From Viscum album (lineage: Eukaryota > Streptophyta > Magnoliopsida > Santalales > Viscaceae): a DNA stretch of 64,000 nt. A model generated the notes under the pieces. It was not told where the DNA came from and did no database searches. It saw nothing but the letters and a program-made list of their open reading frames with translations. The translations under genes and the position numbers were made by a program. This document shows, one piece after another, positions 54,566-64,000 of this stretch. The stretch is from contig OY728158.1 in NCBI GenBank assembly GCA_963277665.1, positions 601,982,818-602,046,817 on the forward strand. The letters are read 5' to 3'. Position 1 is the stretch's first letter. Each line of letters begins with the position of its first letter.

Positions 54566-57340
54566 TTTTCTCTCTTGGGTTTTGTACTTTTGGGATAGAG
54601 TCACAGTAGATTGGAGTTAAGGTTGTCAGGACTCTATGTTCTGGATACGAGTAAGGTGCCTGGCCAGCACACCTCGTGGTGGGACTCGAGTTACCAGGGT
54701 AATTTGAGGTCTATTTGAGTCTTTGGCCCCTGTGGTTAATCTTGTTTTGGGGAAACGAAAAGAGAGCAGGGTTAGTGGTCTTAGTGAGCTCGCAGGGCCT
54801 GGCAAGCCTTGTGGATCCGGGGACATTGTCGTAGAATGCTCTCCATGGAGGTGTCATGATTGGCGTATGGTCACCAACCATATGTCCCAGTCACCCACTG
54901 ATGCTAGTTCCCTCTTGCATCATTCCCCGTCTCATTATTTTGGATTCATGGAAATTTGGTTTTTAAGTAAAAATGATTTGGTCTTGAAAAATGATTTTAA
55001 ATGAAGCGCTCTAAAAATAAAATGATGTGTAAGGTTTGAAAAGTGTGGGTTGAATTTTTGGTTTTGAAAAAAAAATGGAAAGGTCTGGTTTTGATCTGTG
55101 GTGCTTTCATGGGAAACCACATGCATGAGAATATATGGAAAGATAAATGGTTAATGGCACGAGCGGATGAATGTCTAGATGGGCATGAGGTGGGTGTCGG
55201 TGCGGCACGAGAACATGCATGTGTGAGGCCCATGGGACACCATTTGTGTTTGTGCAACCCACTAGTTTCGTTTCTTTTCAAAAAGTTTTTTTAAAGGAAA
55301 AAAATTGGTGTTTTAATAATCAGTGGTCATGTGGTGTGTCCTTGTATTTTGGGAAGTGTTGGATGTGAGGAATTTTGAGCTGAGAATCCTTTTTGACTGA
55401 TTTGAGTCCTGAGATTGAATTCTTATTTTTAAGTTGTTGTGCAAGTGTGTGGTAGGTGGTTTCTTTTTAAAAGTGTTTTGTGAATCCCTTGCAGTGGTTT
55501 TCCCTACACATTTGGTGTTTGCTTGTAGTATGTCTTGGCCATTGGACTAGTTTGATTGGGTCTATGGTCATATTTCTTTACTAGTGCATTCCCCCATAAA
55601 TAATTAACATGTGATTAAGTTCAACCATGTGTAGTTTGTCGTTTGCCGACTCTCCAGTTGATTAAAGTAAGGACTCTTCCTTTTTAGGGACAGTGTTAAG
55701 TCTATCCTTTTTTCCTTTGGTTAAGCAGATCCTCTCACAGAAGGGTGGTAGGCACGAGAGGATTTGAAGGGAGTTTTTCTCTCCTTGAGTTGTCTGAGTC
55801 GTCGGGTATGAATTTTGAAACTGTTGTGTCTAAAGGTCCCCCTAGAAATGGTGAAAAGAATTTCAGTGGGAAGGGTGAAGGCGGTTCGGATTTATCGATG
55901 ATGACCGATGTATTGAAAGGCTTCTAGTGCTTTCATCAACTGCAAGGGTCATGTTTGGTGACATCTTGCAGTGTACGTTCTCTTTGAAAGAGGAAGGGTG
56001 GATTTCATAGGATCCTTTGGGAATCACTATTTTCATAGGAGTGTGCCCTCTCGGGGAGTTCTATTTTTTTCTGATTCAAAGTGGAGTGTTTGTTGTGCAT
56101 CTTTCCTTCTTATGTTTCTTGGTTAAGGTGAAAGGTGATGCATGTGCATCTTCTAAACCCCAGTTTTGGTGGATGTGTCCTGAGCAAGTAGTTGGATGTT
56201 GTAGTATGTTGTGTTTGCTGGTGTTTTCTCAGTTGTGGTATGGTTGCATGTAGCAACAAAAGGTTAATATTTTCTCAGGAGTTTTCAGTGCCTGACTACG
56301 AGGCAGGAGATGCTTCAAACATTAGGGCTCTAGCCATAGGCATTGGAGTGAAGCTGGCGCGTGGTCAGGAATCCCGGGAGTGTATGGAACCCCGACTTTA
56401 TTTCTGTCATTGGTGTTGAAAGTAAAGGCAGTTTAAATTGTTTTCTATGGTTGTTCCCTTCTCAACGAATCGTCTGGCTGCGTAAGGTTTCTGTGACTAT
56501 GTGGAGGCGTGTTTTTCTCATCACCTTAAAGTATTGGGGGTTACGTCCCATTGGATGTAATTTCTTTAGTGGTCCTTATGAGGTATGTTGGGTAAATCTG
56601 TCTCAAAGTTGAATAGGGCTCATCCAAGGATGTGGAGATGTTGGTTTGTCTTCGTATATGGTTTTGACGCCCCGGTAGTTGGGCCCGTCCCTCCCCGCTC
56701 CTTGTGGTGGGGTGTTTGGTCACTGTTAGTAAATTATCAATGTTTTGAATATTTCATCGATTCTAATGATGGGGATACCCACAATGGGTCTTACTCAAAA
56801 GTCTCTGTAATGAATTAGTGTTGGCCTTTTTCAAAATGGTGGGGAGTCCGCCCGGGCCTCCTCGTGTCGATTTTCTAGTTTCGTCTTGGGCATCGGTAAG
56901 TTTCTAATGGTGGGGAGCCCCTTTGGGCTTTCCCATGTTGACCTTTTGGTTCTGTTTCTAAATATGGCTTGGTGATAAATGATAAGAGTGTTCCTTGGAC
57001 ATGGCTTGATCTTTTTTGTTCATTCTAGCCAAATGGTGTGGTATTAGTTTAATAGTGCTTGAGATGTTTCGGCTTATGAAGTTGGTTTCTATGGGTGTGA
57101 GAGTTCCTTTCCTTGATCATTCAACTGGAGGAGTTCTATCTCTTTTGGGGTGGGCGACACATATCAGAAAGTCATTTTACAAGTTTATTGAAGTTGTATT
57201 TGAGTCACTTTCTCTAAGCACATTGTTTTTGCCGCTTTTTTCTTTTTGATTATGGGGATCCTTTTTGAACCTTAGAGGGTTATTAGTTTCTTCTTTGAGT
57301 CTCAACCTTAGTTGTGGATTTCTGGGGATGAAAAGATTTA
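54566..57340 (+). other. LARD-2 internal region without recognised gene
   Basis: Translation in all frames gives only short, unrelated frames (longest 94 codons on minus at 54997-55281 and 93 codons on plus at 54723-55004). No zinc knuckle, protease or polymerase motif was found. The purine box ggtggggag occurs at about 56838 and 56911, as well as in the polypurine tract before the 3' LTR. The first two sit in a diverged tandem of about 75 bp. Confidence 0.65.
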
Positions 57341-57353
57341 TGGTGGGGAGAAG
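57341..57353 (+). other. LARD-2 polypurine tract
   Basis: tggtggggagaag directly precedes the 3' LTR start TTTCACACCCG (TG changed to TT). Confidence 0.85.
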
Positions 57354-60300
57354 TTTCACACCCGTCGTCTTTAAATAAATTATCTTATTAATTTTATGGG
57401 CATTGGGTAGTCTGGTTTTAAGCCCGACTTTAAAATTTTGAGTTCTTATTTTAAAACGCGTGTTTTATCCTTGACTGTGTCCAGCGCACTATGTTCGAAG
57501 TCGTGCGACCTCGCCTGGGTCGCCGCGCGACCTCGCCCGGTTCACCGCATGCCCTTCCCGATAGTCAACTAATGAAATAGAATTAATTAAGCTTGGATTT
57601 AATAATAATAATAATAATAATGTCACTTGAGAATATTATTATTACTACCTTGGATAGTAACTTAATTGAGAGTATTATTTTTATAAATAGAATTTTATTA
57701 AACTGATTATTGTATAGTTTATTATTTAGTTTATTAAGTTTGTTATTATCTTATTGTTATTGTTATTATGTTCACCGTGTTTATTAATAGAATCTCTATT
57801 ATTATTAAGTTATTATTATTAAATTTTTATTAAATTTTGCTCAGTTTATTACATTTATTAACATCATGTTAGGGTTATTACAGTTACTATTATGATTATT
57901 ATTATTAATATTATCATTATTCTTGTAAATTTATTTATCAATATTATTATTATCATTATCAGAGTTATTGTTTATATTATTATTACAAATTGGTATGATT
58001 AATATATTTATGTTGTTTTTTTAGGGTCTTTATTTCTTTTCTTTCTTTATCTTATTTCCTTTTCTTTTCTTTTTCCTCCCTCTTGCCCCTTTCTCTCCAA
58101 TCCATTGCACCCCAACCCCCAAACCCTACCTCTCTTTTTGAGTTGCACTCCCCTCCCCTACTCCCCTCGACCTTCCGTCGTCGCACCCCCTCCCTGGCCT
58201 CAATGCGAGCCACCCTTCCAGCCGACCAGCGGGAACCGTGCCCTGCTCCTCTCCTGGCCACCAACCCTTCTCCCCCATCTCCCTCGCACCAACACTCTCC
58301 TCCTCGACTAGACTTGGACCAATGTCTCCCTCCCAAATGCCTGTTGCACTGGACCACCGTCACGCCCAGCTCCCCCTTCCCCTCCTCGGTCCGCCTCACC
58401 CCATCTCAGTCGCCCCCCTTTCTTCCTTTGGTCAGCCTTCTATCCATCCAGTGAGCCTCACGCCACCCCGGCTTGCACCACCGACCCTTCATCGGATCAA
58501 CGAACTGTGGTCCCTCCTCCGGTCCCTTGCACAACCCCTTCGGTTGAGCCTTTTTCTCCTTTGTTTTTGTTATTTCTTGAGTTTTTGTTTCTTTTTTTTT
58601 CAACGGGTATGAAATTCCCTTTGGGGTTCAATGCAGAATTCTTTTTGGTTCAGTTTTTTGTTTTAGGGTCTTCTTTTTTTTTTGTGGTGAGTTTGATGAG
58701 AAATTGGATCCGCACACTAAATTTTATGGAATTCCTTCACCCGAAGTTGGTGGTTCCATGCCTTGACATCTCTTAGATAATTTAACTTTATTGTTTATTT
58801 AATTTAATATGTTCTATGATATAATTTCATGATGTGATCTATGATTAGAATGTTTTGGCATGATCGTTTGATGAAATCGAATTTTCAAAATAGTATGGTC
58901 TTATTGTTTATATGTGTGTTGTTGTATAAATGATTGGTTTTGCTTTATAAGTTGTGTGAAATGAATTTTAAATTTTTTTTTACATGCATGTGTTATGAAA
59001 ATTGCACTTTCTTTAGAAATGATCATGTTTTTCATTTAGACCTTGTTGGGGTAAATTCTAAAATTGTTTAATCAATTGTTTATATGGTGAAAATGAGTTT
59101 TTAGAATAGTTGAGTGTGAAATTGATTTTAAAATGGTCTTTTCATGTAAAAAATATGTGTTGTTTTGGTGCAACGTTTTCAATTTGGGTTCTAGGTGATG
59201 TTTGGTTGGTGCGAACTTAGTTTTCAAGGGTAATTGAGTTGTGTATGTCTCAATGTAGATTTTTAATGCGTAGTGAATAATTGTAAGCATGTTGGCTTGG
59301 TTTTGTTTTTGTGAAAAAAAGGGGTAAAATCTTGTTTTGGAAATGCTTTTAAAGTATGGGTGATCTTATAAAGAGGTGTGGCCATTGTCTTGGTTTTCTT
59401 CGGTGTGTGTGAAATAAAAAAATGGTGTCTTATAAATAATGGTGGTTTATTCAAAGCTGTTTTTAGTGTGAATTCTTCTTGGGTTTTCTTGAAATGATTT
59501 CAGAGATATCTCAAATGATTTATTAACTTATTTAGATGTCATGAAAGTGGTATTTTTAAAGAGTTGAATAAGCATTCGTTTTTAAAGTAGTATTTTTATG
59601 TAAAATGAGACATGTTTTTGGTGTAAACCCTTTTTACATTGCTTGGTGGTGTTTTATAAGTGGTGAAAATGGTTCAGTTAATTGTTTAGTTGGTGTAAAA
59701 CTAGTTTTAAGGAAAATTTATTAAGCAAGTGGTCTGAATGACTCTCCTATTTGTAATTGGGTGTGTTTATTTGTGTCGGACCTAGTTGTGTTATTTAAAT
59801 AATGCCTTATAAGTTGTGCGAATTTTTTATGTTATTCTTTGATTGTTTCCAAATGTGGATTTGAGAAATTATTAGGTAATGGAAAATATATTTTGGAAAG
59901 GTATTTTGGTGTGCGTAAGTTTTTGAAATGTTGTTTGGGTATGAAAATGGTGACTTTTGTGTGCAATATCTTGTTTGGTCTATGATATGAGAAAGAAATA
60001 TACTATGTGAATGTGAAACTTGATTGAGAACAAGGGAAAACCTCGGGTATCTAGGTGGGAGGACTATAACTAGTGCACTATTGATCCAGAGTGGTATCGT
60101 CCCTGTTTCACTTAGCTGGATTGAAGATTGCAACACTAACTAAACAAATGAACTACTAAGGGTCGTGGTATTCTAAGCTACATTTTCTGAGGGTCGTGGT
60201 CTTATTAGCCACGTTTACTGAGGTTCGTGGTTTTTAATTCACGTTTCACTGAGATGCAAGGTTCTAGGGTCCCACTCGAGCTAGACGAACCTTAGGGGAT

Positions 60301-61060
60301 TTACCCATAGTGCTCTACCATCCATGACCTGGTGCCTTCTGTCGGCATATAGAGCATCACTTTTGTGCGTGTGCGTGTGTGAGTATGTGTGTATGTGTTC
60401 CCTTAATGAATTTTTCTCTTCCTCTTTAAAATAGTGTTTGTGAAATGGTTTTTCTTAGTGTTTTCTTTTAGCATTTAGCTTGTAAAGGTTTTCCTTAAAA
60501 GCATTTTGAAAGTATAATTTTGAATAAGCACATTAAATTATATCTTGGATGTTGTGGCGTGGAATCTTTTCATTTGGTGGTATCCTAATGGGCCTTTGGC
60601 TCACACCCTACATGCACCCTTGGATGTATGTAGACCTTATTTCTTATGTTTTCCGAGTTGTGACATTGTGCTCAGCGATGGTTGTTCGGTTTGTTGATGG
60701 TCTTCTCATGCAGGTTGGCATTTGTAGCTTGTGGATGCCGCACCTCTCTTATTTCTTGGAGGTTTGAGTTAGAGTTTTATTTTCTTTGTTGGAGTTATTT
60801 TTTTTGGATGTTGTTTCAAGTTTTAAACCTTTAAATTTGATTTTAGTTTGAAGGTCTGTTTGGTTTTCAATTTCAAAATTTTAGTTTTTTTATCTTGTTA
60901 GTGGTTTAGTGTTTACTTTTTTTCAGGTAAATTGTTCCCATGTATTGTTTTGATACCCAGGAACTTGTGCCAGCTTGTGGGGATCGGGAATTCCCTTCGG
61001 TCCATGTTGCGGACCGGGTCGGGTGCCGGATCGGATGGCGACCCGGCCTGGTTTGTGACA
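57354..61060 (+). repeat. LARD-2 3' LTR
   Basis: 3,707 bp, aligned with the 5' LTR throughout. It keeps a segment of about 130 bp (58390-58520) that the 5' LTR lacks. It ends GTTTGTGACA before TTTTT. The two LTRs differ by many point changes, so the insertion is not recent. Confidence 0.93.
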
Positions 61061-61065
61061 TTTTT

Positions 61066-61488
61066 AATTTGTTTGGTGAATCATGTGAAGGATTTAGCAT
61101 TTCATTGATAAATCTGACTATTTCCAACCCCTAGGATAAGAGTTGATACATTCTTATCATGATTTCACATATATGGTTGTTTATGGACAGCATTGAAAAC
61201 CTTGGTCATATTTCTCTTATTTTCTACACCAGGTTTGCCCAAAATAGACCTATAGATGATTTATTAAAGGCTCTTTGCTAAAGTGAACCATGTGACATCA
61301 TCCCTCTCTCTCAAAAATATTAAAGAAGATATTATTCAAATGTAGGAGAACATGGTTTAAATAGACCCCACTACACCTTTTCATTTGGTTTCCAATAATG
61401 GGGAGAAAATATTGTAACACATATTGACCCATACAAAATGTGCTTAAGTGATATTAACAAAAAAATACAACAGGGGTATTATAGAGAA
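61066..61488 (+). other. Copia-2 internal remainder before its 3' LTR
   Basis: It continues from the LARD-2 target site to the 3' LTR. No coding is recognised. The bases before the LTR (caggggtattatagagaa) are only weakly purine-rich, so the polypurine tract is decayed or unusual. Confidence 0.55.
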
Positions 61489-64000
61489 TGGTGTTGTATT
61501 TATTGTTAATAAGGAGTCAAGTGTCAATAAGTTTCCAATATGTGCATAGAAATGTGATGATGGAATTTGTTCCAATGATTGAAGTGGTGATGCTTAAAGT
61601 GATGTTAGTAATTCAGTGAAGATCCCACTTTGATTATGGAAAAAAATTGTGAATAATTTAGATGATTGTAGAATTGATCTTAAGTTCCAAATCATGTGTC
61701 AAAGAATGAAACATTGTTACAACATTTTAAGACCACCATGAAATACTCAATTGCATAAGGATAAAGAAGATCCATACATTGATCTTAAATGGATGAAGTT
61801 TAAATAATTCAGACGATTGTTGAGATGGTTCTAAGTTCCAAGACATGTGTCACTGGATGACACTTTGTTACACCATTTGAAGAAGGACATACAAGACTCT
61901 ATCACATGATGAAAGTGGAAGATCCATCTGATGGCTTCTAATTGGATGAAGACTATGAATTAAATCAAATGATTGAATAGATGATCTTCAAAGTTCCAAG
62001 ACATGTGTTTAAAGGATAACACATCTTTCACAAAAAGATTACCATACATTATGCTTTAAATGAATGAGGTGAAGTAGAATACACACATCATCCTTGATTG
62101 ATTCAAAGAAGCTTAATAAATAGGTTTGGAATTCATGATCCAAACCTTAAGTAATAATGATGATGTTTTGAAGAAAAAGAATAAATAGGAAGATATAATA
62201 AAGAAGGGGATTTGGTAGTTGAAGATGGAATGCACTATTAATATCTTGATTATACATTTTCTTGACAAAGTTATCTTTTGTGAATTTTCTAAAAAATTAG
62301 GACAACCATGAAGGATAGCTGAAGCCCTCACCCAAGGAATATGCGGGACCTGAGGATCTACAACACCCAAAGGGAAGGCCTCGAAGCCAGTCCGCAAGAG
62401 GTGCATGCAGGCTGTGTATAAGCCCCCAAGTGCACACACAGTGGTGAACCCGTGTGGCGAGTGCATAGTGGGCTCTAGGAGCACGCCCGGAGGAGGAAGA
62501 GTGGGATCTAAGAGCACACCCATAGAGAACCAGTGCGAGGAGGCACCGGAGGGGGGAGAGGATTAATCTGGAACTAAGACTGCATGCCTTAATTGATATA
62601 CTTCTCCTCCCCTGCTATCCTGTTTCGATGTGGGGTGAATTTTTAACCCGCGAAAGCGATCTTCTTCGCCTATTAGATCTTGCATCAGATCTTGGCCACA
62701 CGTCACATCTCATATCCCACGATGCAATCTGAGCCATCCATCCATCCATACCACATCTGTTTGAACCAGGATTGTTTAATGGTCCCTCAGTAGTGTTGTC
62801 TTCAACCTCCGAGACAGTGGATGCCGCTTTACAACCAGAGCACAACCTAACCTCCATGATCATATTATAGACACCATTGATGATAAAACTCTTACATTAG
62901 GATCGTTAGAATGAAACGAATACATGCATGAAACTACATTTTCATTCATGCATCGAAATAAAGGAGGTTGTATGTGGCTAAATCAAATGTAGTTTTGAGT
63001 CCATGTCATGAAGCTCTAAGCCTTCAGAAATATGTGTTTCATGAGTTCCTCTTTGTATGCATGAGGGGATGACACTGAGAAAGAGGATCCCATGGTAGAA
63101 AAGGAAACTCCCATGACTTGTTCCAATATTATCCTGCATTTGAAATGTTCAGACCAAATATCACGGGTATTCAAATATTTGAATACCACGGAATCTCACA
63201 CATATTTGAATGCACAAGTGATCCAAACCTTTCCTATAAATATAGGATCACCAAGCCGAGAAGTGTTGTTGAAAATATTGAGGAAGCTTCTGTTTTAGAA
63301 GAAACAGAGCACTGTGCTTTAGAGGTTTCATTGCAGCCTTGCTACGCGAAGAAGTTTCATGCATCCTTTGTGAAAAGGAGAACCGCGAACCACCTTGGTT
63401 TACAAAAGAAACTGCACTCTATTTGTGAAGAAGAAACAAAAACACGTGACAGGTTCTATTGAACCCTCGCCTGTGTTTCTTGATTAGAATCCCGCTGGTA
63501 TGCATTAGGTGCACTTGCACCCTTATAGTGATTCACGGAGATATATCCACAAACCATTTGTGGTTCTGTGAATAAGATATTTTCTCCCTAGTTTTCATGA
63601 ATAAGAACATCCAGGCTTCCTATTTTTCATAAAGAAAAAAATGTGAGAACTCCCACATGATTTCATGATTCATCCAAGTTGTGTGTTCTTGATTTGAAGA
63701 AACCCAAGGGTTCATGTGTTTGCATAAAATAGTGAATCATGTACATACATGCGTTGAGCACATGCACCCATGTGCAAGATTTGAAGAACAAAGAGAGGAG
63801 GAAAGTGTACATATACACTACCCTCTTGAGGAGAAAATCTCACACACCCATTCAGGTTTGAAAAAGAATACATATAAAACCCAAAGTAACCTGAACCAAG
63901 TGCATAAAAAGAAACAGAAATATAAAAAGATAAAGAAGATACAGTGGGTGTGAACTTGATAAGAAGAAGAATATAAGGGGAATTCAGGTTTCATAGCATC
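61489..64000 (+). repeat. Copia-2 3' LTR, first 2.5 kb
   Basis: It starts TGGTGTTGTATTTATTG and aligns with 44569 to about 47040. It includes the TATA box at 63234-63245 (CTATAAATATAG). It continues beyond the window. Open frames on both strands also occur, broken differently, in the 5' LTR, so none looks conserved as protein. Confidence 0.87.

Larger units (their letters stand above)
50970..61060 (+). mobile_element. LARD-2: complete non-autonomous LTR retrotransposon inserted in Copia-2
   Basis: Two LTRs (50970-54547 and 57354-61060), a primer site, a polypurine tract and the 5-bp duplication TTTTT (50965-50969 and 61061-61065) make a full structural set. The internal region of 2.8 kb holds no recognisable gag or pol. 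LTR ends are TGTCACACCCG...GTGATA and TTTCACACCCG...GTGACA. The primer site is methionyl. The LTR start resembles Ty3/gypsy elements, but without coding sequence the superfamily cannot be proven. Confidence 0.93.
44569..64000 (+). mobile_element. Copia-2: gag-only copia retrotransposon inserted in the LARD-1c LTR
   Basis: 5' LTR 44569-48155, primer site 48158-48170, gag 48191 to about 49900, further internal sequence to 50969, LARD-2 (50970-61060), internal remainder 61066-61488, then the 3' LTR from 61489 past the window end. The internal region without LARD-2 is about 3.2 kb and has no protease, integrase or reverse transcriptase, so this is a non-autonomous copia derivative. The LTR end ttcaccccctccccctttcagtg is typical of SIRE-like copia elements. 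Confidence 0.87.

Noticed and set aside
58083..58612. Pro/Ser-rich frames of 123-124 codons
   Set aside because: Same C+T-rich zone of the LARD-2 3' LTR; not conserved as protein between LTRs.

Overview
The window is nuclear plant DNA, most likely from an angiosperm with a large, repeat-packed genome. The evidence is structural: Ty1/copia and Ty3/gypsy retrotransposons with methionyl-tRNA primer sites, CACTA (En/Spm-type) DNA transposons with TAGCCACGG sub-terminal repeats, tRNA-derived SINE-like segments, and no bacterial-type genes. I see no intact host gene, rRNA or functional tRNA. Nearly every base falls within a mobile element or its debris. The species cannot be named from this sequence.

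Almost the whole window can be read as one ancient element split by successive insertions. I use local names. The outermost is LARD-1c (+), a long-LTR, gag-only retrotransposon; its gag resumes at 40309 and its 3' LTR begins at 42018. Inserted in its gag is Copia-1 (-), with 5' LTR 39027-40306, gag 39009 down to 37731 and again 3050 down to about 2221, then protease and integrase down to 1354. Inside the Copia-1 gag is Gypsy-1 (+), 3056-37725, target duplication TTCTC. Inside the Gypsy-1 3' LTR is LARD-1b (-), 6626-36148, target duplication AAAAA, with two LTRs of about 5 kb. Inside the LARD-1b 3' LTR is CACTA-1, 7145-24017 (16.9 kb); the 5' LTR keeps the empty site at 31633-31635. CACTA-1 itself contains a copia gag fragment (Copia-3) split by a 425-bp solo LTR, a smaller transposon CACTA-2 (14390-16491), a captured piece of a mitochondrial carrier gene (12766-12885), and several kilobases of G-rich, C-rich and CpG-rich tandem repeats. 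A further LARD-1 LTR (1-1353) interrupts the Copia-1 integrase at the left edge.

The right part is a second nest in the same host element. The LARD-1c 3' LTR is interrupted near 44568 by Copia-2 (+), with 5' LTR 44569-48155, a decayed gag, and a 3' LTR starting at 61489 that runs out of the window. Copia-2 is in turn interrupted by LARD-2 (+), 50970-61060, target duplication TTTTT, with 3.6-3.7-kb LTRs and an internal region without a recognisable gene.

Nothing here looks able to move on its own. LARD-1 and Copia-2 carry only gag, LARD-2 carries no recognisable gene, Gypsy-1 and Copia-1 are deleted or full of stops, and no transposase was recognised in either CACTA element. The features most worth a second look are the reconstructable insertion history, the captured carrier exon, paired CGTACGTACG dyads at fixed places in LARD-1 leaders, a SINE-like tRNA segment in antisense shared by two LARD-1 copies, and the 11-bp CpG satellite inside CACTA-1.
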